A stretch of DNA of 64,000 nt from Chloroflexota bacterium (GTDB lineage: Bacteria > Chloroflexota > UBA11872): positions 1 through 64,000 of the forward strand of contig JAPOVQ010000023.1 in the NCBI GenBank assembly GCA_026708035.1, read 5' to 3'. Made by a program: the position numbers and the translations under genes. The notes under the pieces are model-generated. The model searched no databases, had not been told where the DNA came from, and was given only the letters and a program-made list of their open reading frames with translations. Shown here one piece after another: positions 25,978 through 34,872 of the stretch (positions within the stretch are counted from its first letter, which is position 1; each line of letters opens with the position of its first letter).

Positions 25978-28095
25978 CTAGCCTGCCGGCGGCGGCAGGG
26001 AGGCGCTGCCCGCCTCGGCTGCGTCCTGGGTTGCCGGCGCGATGAGCTCGACCAGCACCACCAGAAGCAACGGATCGTCGGGATTGGTCGCGTCGACGCG
26101 GTAGGCGACCCGCACAACCGCGCCCGGCTCGACGCCGTCCGGCACCAGGTCCGCCGGGTCGTCCGGGATTCGGAACTCCACGCCGCCGACCCGGAGGGCA
26201 CTCTCCGCAACGCTCTGGACGATGCCGCGGAGCGTGGGCAGGCGTTCCACCTCGACCTCTGATCCGCCGTCGTCCGGGGTCTCCGTCGGCGCTGGCGTCC
26301 CGGTTGGCTCCGGCGTGGGTGTGACTTCCGGCGCTGGCGTCTCCGTCGGCTCTGGTGTGGCCTCCGGGGTCGGGGAGGCGATTGGTTCTGGTGTCGGCGT
26401 CTCGGTAGGAGCCGGAGTTTGGGTGGGCTCTGGTGTGGGCGTGGCCTCCGGCGTCGGCGTGGCTTCCGGCGCTGGCGTCTCGGTCGGGGCCGGGGTTTCG
26501 GTCGGCTCCGGCGTCGGGGTGGTCTCCGGGGTCGGTGACTCGGCGGGGGCCGCAGTCTCCGTCGGCTCAGGCGTGGGTGTGGCCTCCGGCGTCGGGGACG
26601 CGGTTGGTTCTGGCGTCGGCGTGGCTTCCGGTGTCGGTGACTCCGTGGGGGCCGGGGTTTCGGTCGGCTCCGGCGTCGGGGTGGTCTCCGGGGTCGGTGA
26701 CTCGGTGGGGGCCGCGGTCTCCGTCGGCTCCGGCGTCGGGGTGGCCTCCGGGGTCGGTGACTCGGTGGGGGCCGCGGTCTCCGTCGGCTCAGGCGTGGGC
26801 GTGGCCTCCGGGGTCGGTGACGCGGTTGGTTCTGGCGTCGGCGTGGCTTCCGGCGTCGGCGCGTGACCCAAGTTCACCAATCGCAGCTGGCCGTCGCTGT
26901 CGAGGACGGCCACGACCTGGACCCAGTCACCAAGGGCGATGGCCAGGTCGACTTGGGCTGCCGGTTCGTCTGCGCCGGGGAGGCGCACCGCGATGCCCGA
27001 AACCAAGAGCTGCGCGTCATCTTGAGCGTCGAGTCGCCCAACCAGCACGGACTGCTGCTCGGCCGCGACGACAGCATCCGCCGGTGGAGTCGCCTCGGGC
27101 GGCGTTTCGGTCGGCGCAGGCGACGGTGTCGGCGTCTCCGCGGCTGGCGTGGCCGTAGGCGGCGCGGTTGGCGCCGGCGACAGCGTGGGTGCGGCCGTTG
27201 GGGGCGGCGGAGCCGGAGCGGCCGTTGCCGCGGGCGCAGGGGACGGCGTCGGCAGCTCGGCGGATTCAGCCACCACGCCCGGAGTCGCGGTGGGCAGCAG
27301 CGCCAGGTTGGGGCCCCGGCGCGCGTCGAGGAGTCCCTCGTCTGCCGACTGGCTGGCCACGGCGATCGGCTCGCGGACGCCGGGCGCCGACGCCTCGGTC
27401 AGGCCCTGGAGCCGCGATTGGTGGTCGCGCAGACGACTCCGGAAGTCCGCGACGACCGCGGCGGCGTCCTCCCGGTCGGCGGGGCCGGCGGCCGCGCTGG
27501 CGATGCTCAGCGCGCTCACGCCCTTGCGCAGCGAGTCCCGATAGGCGTCGATGGCGTGCTGGACGGCAGTTCGGTCACCGGCGGGCGCCGTCTGCTCGAT
27601 TTCACGCAGCCGCGCCTCGGCGTGCTCGAGATAGAGGGTCGCGCGCTCGTCCTCGTCGACGAAGGCGACGCGAAGCTCCTCGAGGGATAGGCGGTATCCA
27701 TAGAGCGCGCTTCCCGGACCGCTGTTGACGGCGGCGAGCGTGACGCCGCCATAGGCCACGAGCGCCACCGCGACCGCGGCCACCACGCCGGCCAGGCGCA
27801 CCGGCGTCAGGGGCGGTAGGCGTGGGATCAGTCGATCCCAGAGCGAGGTGATGGGCCGAGGCGGTGCGGCGGCGCGCCGCTGAAGCTCTTGATCGATCAG
27901 GGCGAGTCCACGGGCCATCTCGGCAGGCGTCATCGGCGGCGGCGTCATGGCCTGCAGGTCCAGCGCGACCACCAACAACTCGCGCAGGTCCGCAGCCATT
28001 TCGGGGTGGTCGCGGAGCACCTGGTCGAGGGAAGCCTCGCCACGCTGCACGCGGTCCAGGCTCTCCTCGAAGGCAGCCTGGAGTTCCTGGCTCAT
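25978..28095 (-). CDS. DUF5667 anti-sigma-like membrane protein with Pro/Thr repeat
   Basis: 705 residues. A cytoplasmic N-terminus (1-95) with an anti-sigma-like start, a membrane helix at about 99-121, then a DUF5667-type region (about 126-215: SALYGYRLSLEELRVAF, LYLEHAEARLREIE). After a Pro/Ala linker come two small beta domains (about 345-395 and 615-690, the latter with LRGIVQSVAESALRVGGVEF), similar to DUF5666, separated by about 200 residues of TPEATPTPEPTE-type repeat. It overlaps the ECF sigma stop by 4 nt, so I infer an anti-sigma or sigma-linked surface sensor. The repeat probably spans the wall or glycan layer. Confidence 0.75.
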   Translation of the reverse strand: MSQELQAAFEESLDRVQRGEASLDQVLRDHPEMAADLRELLVVALDLQAMTPPPMTPAEMARGLALIDQELQRRAAAPPRPITSLWDRLIPRLPPLTPVRLAGVVAAVAVALVAYGGVTLAAVNSGPGSALYGYRLSLEELRVAFVDEDERATLYLEHAEARLREIEQTAPAGDRTAVQHAIDAYRDSLRKGVSALSIASAAAGPADREDAAAVVADFRSRLRDHQSRLQGLTEASAPGVREPIAVASQSADEGLLDARRGPNLALLPTATPGVVAESAELPTPSPAPAATAAPAPPPPTAAPTLSPAPTAPPTATPAAETPTPSPAPTETPPEATPPADAVVAAEQQSVLVGRLDAQDDAQLLVSGIAVRLPGADEPAAQVDLAIALGDWVQVVAVLDSDGQLRLVNLGHAPTPEATPTPEPTASPTPEATPTPEPTETAAPTESPTPEATPTPEPTETAAPTESPTPETTPTPEPTETPAPTESPTPEATPTPEPTASPTPEATPTPEPTETAAPAESPTPETTPTPEPTETPAPTETPAPEATPTPEATPTPEPTQTPAPTETPTPEPIASPTPEATPEPTETPAPEVTPTPEPTGTPAPTETPDDGGSEVEVERLPTLRGIVQSVAESALRVGGVEFRIPDDPADLVPDGVEPGAVVRVAYRVDATNPDDPLLLVVLVELIAPATQDAAEAGSASLPPPAG
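26283..26866. repeat. Tandem 60-bp repeats coding for Pro/Thr-rich stalk
   Basis: In-frame repeats of about 60 bp (20 residues: TPEPTETAAPTESPTPEATP) with small substitutions. Several neighbouring units are almost identical in DNA, which points to recent duplication by slippage. Confidence 0.85.
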
Positions 28096-28649
28096 GCCGA
28101 GTCCCCTTGCAAAACGTTGCGCAGCGTGGCTATCGCCCGAAATTGCAACGCGCGCACGGCGGGCTCGTTACGGTCCATCAGCCGGCCAATTTCCGCGTGG
28201 CTCAGGCCAATGGCAAATCGATAGGTGATGACCTCGCGCTGATCGTCGGTGAGGTGCCGCATGGCTTTGCGCAGCTCTTCCCGCCTGGAGATGGCGTCGA
28301 ACTGCGAGTCCAGCGTGTCGGACGGGTTGGCCAGCAGGCCCTCTTCGAGCGGCACCGTGTCGCGCGCCGCCCGCCAATGGTCGACGACGACATTCTTCGC
28401 AATGCGGTAGAGCCAGGCCGTGAACTCGCCGGTCGAGCGGTGCTCATAGCGCGCGATCGCGTCCATGGCCCGGATGAAGGTCTGGTTGGTGAGGTCCTCG
28501 GCCAACACGCGGTCATGGGTCTGATAGGCGATGAAGCGCTGGATCTTGGGCGCAAAGAGGCGATACAGCTCACCAAACGCCTCGCGGTCGAGACGCATGG
28601 AGGCCTCGATGAGTGCTTCGAGATGCTCTTCGGGCGATGCGATATCCAC
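28092..28649 (-). CDS. ECF-type RNA polymerase sigma factor
   Basis: 185 residues. Region 2 includes FIAYQTHDRVLAEDLTNQTFIRAM and AWLYRIAKNVVVDHW; region 4 includes LTDDQREVITYRFAIGLSHAEIGRLM and a final helix. There is no region 3, as in ECF sigmas. It directs transcription of a stress or envelope regulon under control of the overlapping membrane protein gene, a standard ECF/anti-sigma arrangement. The GTG start at 28649 is used. Its own promoter probably lies in the repeat-rich gap upstream. Confidence 0.92.
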   Translation of the reverse strand: MDIASPEEHLEALIEASMRLDREAFGELYRLFAPKIQRFIAYQTHDRVLAEDLTNQTFIRAMDAIARYEHRSTGEFTAWLYRIAKNVVVDHWRAARDTVPLEEGLLANPSDTLDSQFDAISRREELRKAMRHLTDDQREVITYRFAIGLSHAEIGRLMDRNEPAVRALQFRAIATLRNVLQGDSA

Positions 28650-28789
28650 GTCCAGGGCGGCGGTCCTGCCAGCGTCGTAACGCGCGGCGCGATCGAGCGT
28701 TATCCGGGGAGGCGAGGCCGCCTATTCCATCATAGGGCCGGACCCGGCCGCACTGGAGACCATTGCGCAATCCCCCCAGTGGGGCTTGG

Positions 28790-28900
28790 AGAGCAGGTCC
28801 GGTCCCCTCTCCCTTGATGGGACCGTTGCGTACCCCATCTTGAGGGGGCTGGGGAGCCGGTCCGGTCCCCTCTCCCTTGATGGGAGAGGGCTACGGTGAG
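28790..28900. repeat. Pair of GGTCCGGTCCCCTCTCCC repeats
   Basis: GTCCGGTCCCCTCTCCCTTG occurs twice in the 290-bp gap, at 28797 and 28860. The second unit is followed by GGGAGAGGGCTACGGTGAGGG and can form a hairpin. Same family as 14038-14073. Confidence 0.7.
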
Positions 28901-28941
28901 GGTGATCCGAGGCTTGGGCGTGGGATGTCGACCATCTACGA

Positions 28942-29883
28942 CTAGGTCCCCACACCGCGGGCACGGCCGGCGAACCATGCGCGCGTCCGGGCCAGTCCTT
29001 CCGCCAGATCCACGCGCGGCGTCCAACCAACCGCCTGGCGCGCCAGCGCCGCGTCGCCGATGTATCGCGCCACCTCGGCCTCGGGATGCGGGTGCGGCAC
29101 GTGGCGGACGCGCGAGGGATCGCCCGCAATGAGGCGGGCAAGCTGGGTGATCGACGTTTCGGCGCCGGAAGCGAGATTCAGCGTGAGGTCCACCGCGGAT
29201 TCCGTCGCCGCGTCGACGATGCCGCGCGCGCAGTCCTCGACATACACGAAGTCGCGGGTCTGTGCGCCATCGCCGTGGACCTCGAGCGGCGCGCCGGCCA
29301 GGTCGCGGCTCAGGAAGCGCGCCACCACGCCGCCTTCCGCGTCGTCGCGCTGCCAGGGGCCGTAGACGTTGAACGGGCGCACCGTGGTTAGACGCAAACC
29401 ATAGGTCCGCGCGTAGCTCTGCGCGATGATCTCGGCGGCGAGCTTGGAGGCGGCGTAGGGCGACGCCGGGATCGCCGCGGCGTCTTCCGCAAGCGGCTCG
29501 TTGGCGGCGGCGTAGACGTGACAGGTGCTCACCAGCACGAGGCGCAGGTCCCGGCGGCGAGCGGCCTCGGTCACAACCAGCGTGCCCAGCACGTTGGCGC
29601 GCATAGCGCCGGTCGGGTCGCGCACGCTCGCACCTACTGCGACGTCCGCGGCCAGGTGGTAGACCGTGTCCACGTCCGCCATCGCGCCACTCACGGCGTC
29701 GGCGTCGGTGACGTCCGCCTGAATCAGCCCGGAATAGGCCGGATCGCCTTCGAAAGCCTCGAGGCCCGCGGAGCGGCTGCGCGACAGGTTGTCGAGCACG
29801 CGCACCGGCTCCCCGCGCTGCAGTAACTCAGCCACCACGTGCCGCCCGATGAAGCCGGCGCCGCCGGTGACGAGCGCGCTCAG
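28942..29883 (-). CDS. NAD-dependent sugar epimerase/dehydratase, second of pair
   Basis: 313 residues if it starts at CTG 29883. The Rossmann motif TGGAGFIG is at 6-13, then STCHVYAAANEP and SPYAASKLAAE with the catalytic Tyr and Lys, and RPFNVYGP: an extended SDR of the UDP-sugar epimerase type. No ATG, GTG or TTG is available at the right place. The frame's homology begins at the CTG that overlaps the upstream gene's TGA (CTGA), so start by coupling from a CTG is likely. The product sugar is unknown; probable role in envelope glycans. It lies directly behind a second epimerase. Confidence 0.82.
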   Translation of the reverse strand: MSALVTGGAGFIGRHVVAELLQRGEPVRVLDNLSRSRSAGLEAFEGDPAYSGLIQADVTDADAVSGAMADVDTVYHLAADVAVGASVRDPTGAMRANVLGTLVVTEAARRRDLRLVLVSTCHVYAAANEPLAEDAAAIPASPYAASKLAAEIIAQSYARTYGLRLTTVRPFNVYGPWQRDDAEGGVVARFLSRDLAGAPLEVHGDGAQTRDFVYVEDCARGIVDAATESAVDLTLNLASGAETSITQLARLIAGDPSRVRHVPHPHPEAEVARYIGDAALARQAVGWTPRVDLAEGLARTRAWFAGRARGVGT

Positions 29884-30839
29884 GCGTCGACCTCCCGCAG
29901 CCAGTCGGCCATGCGCGCGATGCCCGTGGCCAGCGGCGTCTCGGCGCGCCAGCCAAGCTCGCGCTCGATGCGGCCGGTGTCGGCGCACAGCGCCGGCAGG
30001 TCGCTGCGCCGTCCGGGCATGACTTCCACGGCGCTCGTCGAGCCGGTCACGCCCACGATGAGCTCGGCGAGGTCGCGGATCGAGGTCTCCCGACCGGTGC
30101 CGATATTGAAGACCGAGCCCGCCAATCGCGGACCGGCGCCGAGCACGCGCGTATAGGCGTCGACCGCGTCGTCGATGTACATGAAGTCGCGCGTCTGCGT
30201 CCCCCCGCCTTCCACTCGCAGGGGCTCACCGTGCAGTGCGCGCACGATGAAGGCGGGGATGACGGCCGGATAGCCCACGAGGTTCTGATGGGGTCCGAAG
30301 GTGTTGAAGTTGCGAATCAACACCACCGGGTGCCCCCACCAGCGATTAATCGCCAGGCAGTGCATCTCGCCCGCCACCTTGCTGGCGGCGTAGACCGACC
30401 GCGGCTGGAGCGGATGCCACTCGTCCATCGGCACGCGCACCGGCGCGCCGTAGACCTCGGGCGACGAGGCATATACCAGCAGCGGCGGCCGCCGCATGCC
30501 GGCGATGGCGTGGGCGAAACGAAACGTCCCATGCTCGTTGGCGGCGAAGTAGCCCGCGGGGTCGTCCATGGACTCCGGGACCGAAATCCGGGCCGCGTAG
30601 TGCACCACGGCGTCGGGCGCCAGGTCCTCCAGGCGCTCGGTGGATAGCTCCGCGAAGTCGCCCGTCACGACCGTCAGCCGGTCGCAGCGCGCCGCCTCGA
30701 CGGTGAGCGGGTCCGGTCCCGGATATTCGCGCGAAAAGTCGTCAACGCCGATCACCTCGGCGTGCGGATCGTCGGCCAGCAGGCGGCGCGTGAGAGTGAT
30801 GCCGTACATGCCGGCCGCGCCCGTGATGAGCACCCTCAT
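29880..30839 (-). CDS. NAD-dependent sugar epimerase/dehydratase, first of pair
   Basis: 319 residues from the ATG at 30839. The N-terminal VLITGAAGMYGITL is the dinucleotide site; VYASSPEVYG and SVYAASKVAGE provide the catalytic Ser/Tyr/Lys; RNFNTFGPHQ and TRDFMYIDDAVDAY are typical of UDP-glucose 4-epimerase and GDP-mannose dehydratase relatives. Its stop overlaps the next epimerase start, so both are made together. I infer activated-sugar synthesis for surface polysaccharide; the exact reaction cannot be told. Confidence 0.88.
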   Translation of the reverse strand: MRVLITGAAGMYGITLTRRLLADDPHAEVIGVDDFSREYPGPDPLTVEAARCDRLTVVTGDFAELSTERLEDLAPDAVVHYAARISVPESMDDPAGYFAANEHGTFRFAHAIAGMRRPPLLVYASSPEVYGAPVRVPMDEWHPLQPRSVYAASKVAGEMHCLAINRWWGHPVVLIRNFNTFGPHQNLVGYPAVIPAFIVRALHGEPLRVEGGGTQTRDFMYIDDAVDAYTRVLGAGPRLAGSVFNIGTGRETSIRDLAELIVGVTGSTSAVEVMPGRRSDLPALCADTGRIERELGWRAETPLATGIARMADWLREVDA

Positions 30840-31061
30840 GCGAGCGTCCAGTCCAGCGACGCACGGCAAGCAATGGCGAGTGCGTTCACGGAAGCCAGAG
30901 TATAGGCTGTGGGACAGTCCTGATTAGCACTCTCGATCCGGTCTCACGGTTCACTCCGCGGCCTGCCACCCGTCAGCCGTGACTCACACCTCTGGCGTTA
31001 GTTCGGCTCGTTCGCAACAGACTGGCTGAAAGCGATGAGCCCGACTCCAGGCAGCCGGGCG

Positions 31062-31676
31062 TCATCTATCTCCAGGTGATTCGAACGGCCGGTCGTACGG
31101 CCAAGCTCTGTCCTGCTGAATGTCGCGGAACCATCCTTCGTGACGCCACAGCACGTCGTGCCAGTCGGGTCGGCGGGGCTCAACTCTGTGTTCATTGATC
31201 AGGTGCCAGACGACCTGCTCGAGCGAAATCCGGCGTGTTGGGAGATGAAGTCGCGGGAATGGCCTGATCCCGCTGTAGCCCGCTGGATCCGCTTGGACAT
31301 GCAGATGGCAGCGCGGATAAGGCGATGATGCAGCCTTGTCGTACTGGAAGGAGAACAGAGGTCTTGGTTCGTCCAGGTCCTCGCCGGCCTGGTAGGTGTA
31401 GGTCGCCCGAGTGGTTTCGAGCCGTGCAGGTGGCGGTTTCGTGGACTCACGGTTCATTTGTAGGGTCATCTGGACGTTCAGGTACATGCCGTTACTGAGC
31501 GACACCGGCCACCCGTGCTGCGAACTCCGAGACACGCGGTGACCGACGACAAGCACGCTTTCGGCAAGCCATACATGACCAAGCTCCGCGGGCGTGACGA
31601 GCTTGTAGACCTCGCGGATTCGGCGCAGAAAGTCCCTAGCAGCCCGCTGGCTGCTATGCCTCGCTGGGCTCGGCAA
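31062..31676 (-). CDS. Unknown protein, second gene of lower-GC pair
   Basis: 204 residues. The start is basic and helical; the centre has YLNVQMTLQMN, ATYTYQAGEDLDEPRPLFSFQYD and PRCHLHVQAD; the end (SLEQVVWHLINEHRV and HEGWFRDIQQDRAW) is aromatic. The layout of a short beta region with YTYQ, then FxYD, then a His-rich strand recalls DUF6516/TumE-like toxin families, but I cannot confirm it. It overlaps the preceding gene by 23 bp. GC content is visibly lower than around it, which suggests recent arrival. Confidence 0.55.
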   Translation of the reverse strand: MPSPARHSSQRAARDFLRRIREVYKLVTPAELGHVWLAESVLVVGHRVSRSSQHGWPVSLSNGMYLNVQMTLQMNRESTKPPPARLETTRATYTYQAGEDLDEPRPLFSFQYDKAASSPYPRCHLHVQADPAGYSGIRPFPRLHLPTRRISLEQVVWHLINEHRVEPRRPDWHDVLWRHEGWFRDIQQDRAWPYDRPFESPGDR

Positions 31677-31890
31677 TCAGATCAGCGACGTGGCAAAGGG
31701 AGCGGAATCTCAAATCGCCGTGGTATTGCTCCGGCGGGTTCTGGTAGATCGCAAGAAACTCGTCGGCCGACAGGTCGAAGAGCCGCCGCGCGTCTCGGTC
31801 CAGCGCCTGCCAGACGTTCTCTCGCGTCACCTCCACGTGCTCGTACCCATCCGGCAGCCATTCGGGGCGCCCATTGGCGGTTGTGTCCAT
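31654..31890 (-). CDS. Unknown small protein, first gene of lower-GC pair
   Basis: 78 residues from the ATG at 31890, after a GAGAGGG ribosome site. An acidic, aromatic protein (RPEWLPDGYEHVEVTRENVWQ, LSADEFLAIYQNPPEQY) with no recognisable family and no membrane segment. It overlaps the 204-residue gene by 23 bp, so the two are made together and probably work together, as toxin-antitoxin or immunity pairs do. A perfect palindrome lies just upstream. Confidence 0.55.
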   Translation of the reverse strand: MDTTANGRPEWLPDGYEHVEVTRENVWQALDRDARRLFDLSADEFLAIYQNPPEQYHGDLRFRSLCHVADLIAEPSEA

Positions 31891-31916
31891 GGCCCGGCTA
31901 GCCCTCTCGAGTGTAC

Positions 31917-31929
31917 GCACGCTGCGTGC
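31917..31929. promoter_or_regulatory. Palindrome upstream of the unknown gene pair
   Basis: GCACGC-T-GCGTGC, a perfect 6+1+6 inverted repeat 27-39 bp upstream of the ATG at 31890; a possible operator for autoregulation. Confidence 0.4.
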
Positions 31930-32138
31930 ACATTAGCAGGGTCGCACCTTCCCGCCCGCCATGCCTAGCTCGGCGCGCCCGGTTCGTCCCCGGGCGAGTT
32001 GGGATGGACTCCCGCCTCCGCGGAAATGACGGCCTGGACGGCTGACACGGCCAAAGCGATCCAGAATCAAGCCCACAGCTTGGCGGGGATTCCACGGACG
32101 GCGACACTGGGGAGCCGAGACTTGCTGGGAGTAAGCAC

Positions 32139-32423
32139 ATGGCGGTGATTGCCGACGCCGAGATTGCGCAGCGGCTCCTCGACCACCCGGGATGGGCGTT
32201 TCAGGACGGCGCGCTGGTGAAGAAGTTCGAGTTGCCGGGGTTCATGGACGTGGTGCGGCTGGTCAACGACGTGGCCGGGCCGGCGGAGGCCGCCGACCAT
32301 CATCCGGACATGTTCATCAACTATCGCCGCATCACCTTCACGCTGGTGACGCACGACGCGGGCGGGGTGACGGAGAAGGACTTTGCGCTGCTGGAGGAGA
32401 TCGAGAAGGCCGCGGCGGGGTAG
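32139..32423 (+). CDS. Pterin-4a-carbinolamine dehydratase
   Basis: 94 residues, the normal size. The signature DHHPDMFINYRRITFTLVTHDAGGVTEKDFALL (about 54-86) carries the active-site histidines and the family's T-H-x-x-GG-x-T turn. It dehydrates 4a-hydroxy-tetrahydropterins after aromatic amino acid hydroxylation, or a related cofactor. No aromatic hydroxylase lies nearby, so the partner is unknown. The ATG follows GGGAGTAAGCAC, a reasonable ribosome site. Confidence 0.93.
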   Translation: MAVIADAEIAQRLLDHPGWAFQDGALVKKFELPGFMDVVRLVNDVAGPAEAADHHPDMFINYRRITFTLVTHDAGGVTEKDFALLEEIEKAAAG

Positions 32424-32442
32424 CTCGGAGCCGGTCGCCTCG

Positions 32443-32610
32443 ATGCCGTGGCTCGTCGCCGCGTGTCTCGTCGCCATGCTGGCGCTGACGCCGCTGGCCG
32501 CGTGCGGGATGTCGGTGGGCGACGAGCAATCGACCTGGGGCGGCCAGGGACCGGCGCCGCTCGTGGCGACGCCGACGGCGGAGTCGTCCGGTGGGGAGAA
32601 AGCGCCGTAG
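32443..32610 (+). CDS. Small predicted lipoprotein
   Basis: 55 residues: signal peptide MPWLVAACLVAMLALTPLAA followed by Cys21, a lipobox (PLAAC), and a short Gly/Pro/Ser-rich mature part. It lies 19 bp downstream of the pterin dehydratase gene in the same direction. The signal is clear but nothing suggests a function. The start is the ATG at 32443. Confidence 0.6.
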   Translation: MPWLVAACLVAMLALTPLAACGMSVGDEQSTWGGQGPAPLVATPTAESSGGEKAP

Positions 32611-32914
32611 CGAACGCCTGAGGTTCGCCGGGACTCAGTCGATTGAGGCGACGGCGGGTGCGGTCTTCTAGAGAGGATGCGAAGCGGGTCATTTCGTTCG
32701 GAGTCGAAGTTAAACCCCGAACATGCCAAGAAACTCCGGGCTCACAGGTGTAGCGACCGGGTGCGGCGCCTTCCGCGCGTGCCCAAGTTGGTCGTTTTTC
32801 CGGCTCTGAAACGGAGTCCAGGCCGCCCGAAGCGCCGTGCCTTTTCCCGCCCCTTAGATTCCTCGCCTGCGGCTCGGAAAGACAGGAAGGGGAAGGGGCC
32901 GGGCCGAGGATGCT
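32611..32914. other. Non-coding gap
   Basis: About 300 bp between the lipoprotein gene and the convergent methyltransferase gene. I see no gene. It contains a half copy (32855-32883) of the inverted-repeat element found whole at 18707-18794. Confidence 0.5.
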
Positions 32915-33628
32915 CTAGCCCGGGCCTCCGGCCACCCGGCCGCGCGCCATGACGAAGTACTGCTCCGTGGTGGTGACCTCGACCCGGTCGCAGACCAGTC
33001 CAAAGAGAAACCGCAGGTCGAGCGGCGACCAGTAGATCTTCCAGATGTCGTAGACGCTGCCGTCCTTGAGGTTCCGGCGTTGCTGCTGGACCCTCGGCCC
33101 CACGACTCGCTGCCCTTGATGGCCGCTGGTGCGGCTTTGGGCCGAGTCGACTAGCCAGAGCCAGCCTCCCGGCCGCACGACGCGCCGCGCCTCGCGCATG
33201 AACTCGACGGCCCGGCTCACCGGCACGTGGCTGAGCCAGAAGCCGAAGAAGCAGGCATCCGCGGCGCCCTCGGCGACCGGCAGGCGGTAGGCGTCGGCGC
33301 GACAGCGCTCGACCGCGTCCGAGGCGCCGGCGATGCGTTGGGCACTGGCGATCATCTCGGGGGCGTAGTCGGTGGCGATCACGCGATTGCGCGGCGCCAG
33401 ACGCCGGGTCCACCAGCCGGTGCCCGCGGCCACTTCCAGGACCGTGGAATCTCGGAGCGGCTCGATGAAACGGTCCATCTCGGCAAGCTCGCGGTTCCAC
33501 GCCGCATCCGCCTCGGGTCCGTGTTGGTAGCTGCCGCGGCGTCGATACCAGTCCTCGAACTCATCGGCGCGGGCGCGGTAGTAGTCGCGCGTCTCGGCCT
33601 CTACCTGCGCGACGTCACGGGAGGGCAT
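32915..33628 (-). CDS. Class I SAM-dependent methyltransferase
   Basis: 237 residues. Motif I is VLEVAAGTGWWTRRLA, followed by VIATDYAPEMIASA (motif II with the acidic ribose contact), CRADAYRLP and the post-motif PGGWLWLVDS. N-terminal RDYYRARADEFEDWYRRRG is typical of a family of UbiE-like methyltransferases. The C-terminal third (YDIWKIYWSPLDLRFLFG) would form the substrate lid. Substrate unknown. It starts 4 bp after the threonine aldolase stop and is probably in its operon. Confidence 0.85.
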   Translation of the reverse strand: MPSRDVAQVEAETRDYYRARADEFEDWYRRRGSYQHGPEADAAWNRELAEMDRFIEPLRDSTVLEVAAGTGWWTRRLAPRNRVIATDYAPEMIASAQRIAGASDAVERCRADAYRLPVAEGAADACFFGFWLSHVPVSRAVEFMREARRVVRPGGWLWLVDSAQSRTSGHQGQRVVGPRVQQQRRNLKDGSVYDIWKIYWSPLDLRFLFGLVCDRVEVTTTEQYFVMARGRVAGGPG

Positions 33629-33632
33629 TGGA

Positions 33633-34691
<1,059 letters not shown>

Positions 34692-34784
34692 CGGTCCTCG
34701 CGTGTGCGGCGCCGGGGCCGGGCGACGCCGATCGTAGCTCGCGGGGCGCTGGGAGTGGCCCGAGTCAGGCTTTGGCCTCGAATC

Positions 34785-34829
34785 GAATCCGTTCGTCTTC
34801 CCCTTCGACAAGCTCAGGGCGAACGGATT
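34785..34829. repeat. CCGTTCG...CGAACGG palindromic repeat, short copy
   Basis: AATCCGTTCG and CGAACGGATT flank a CCCTTCGACAAGCTCAGGG unit; related to the 79-bp element at 11780-11858. It lies in the upstream region of ltaE, within the unused extension of its frame. Confidence 0.75.
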
Positions 34830-34872
34830 GTGGTTTGTACATGCCTCAGAGATTTGCCTCTTCAGCGGTTCC

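Noticed and set aside
26222-26866. A Gly/Val/Ser-rich plus-strand gene
   Set aside because: It is the antisense of the Pro/Thr repeat of the DUF5667 protein; no ribosome site or family.
26283-26866. CRISPR array from the regular repeats
   Set aside because: The repeats are coding, in frame, about 60 bp with no unique spacers, and no cas genes are present.
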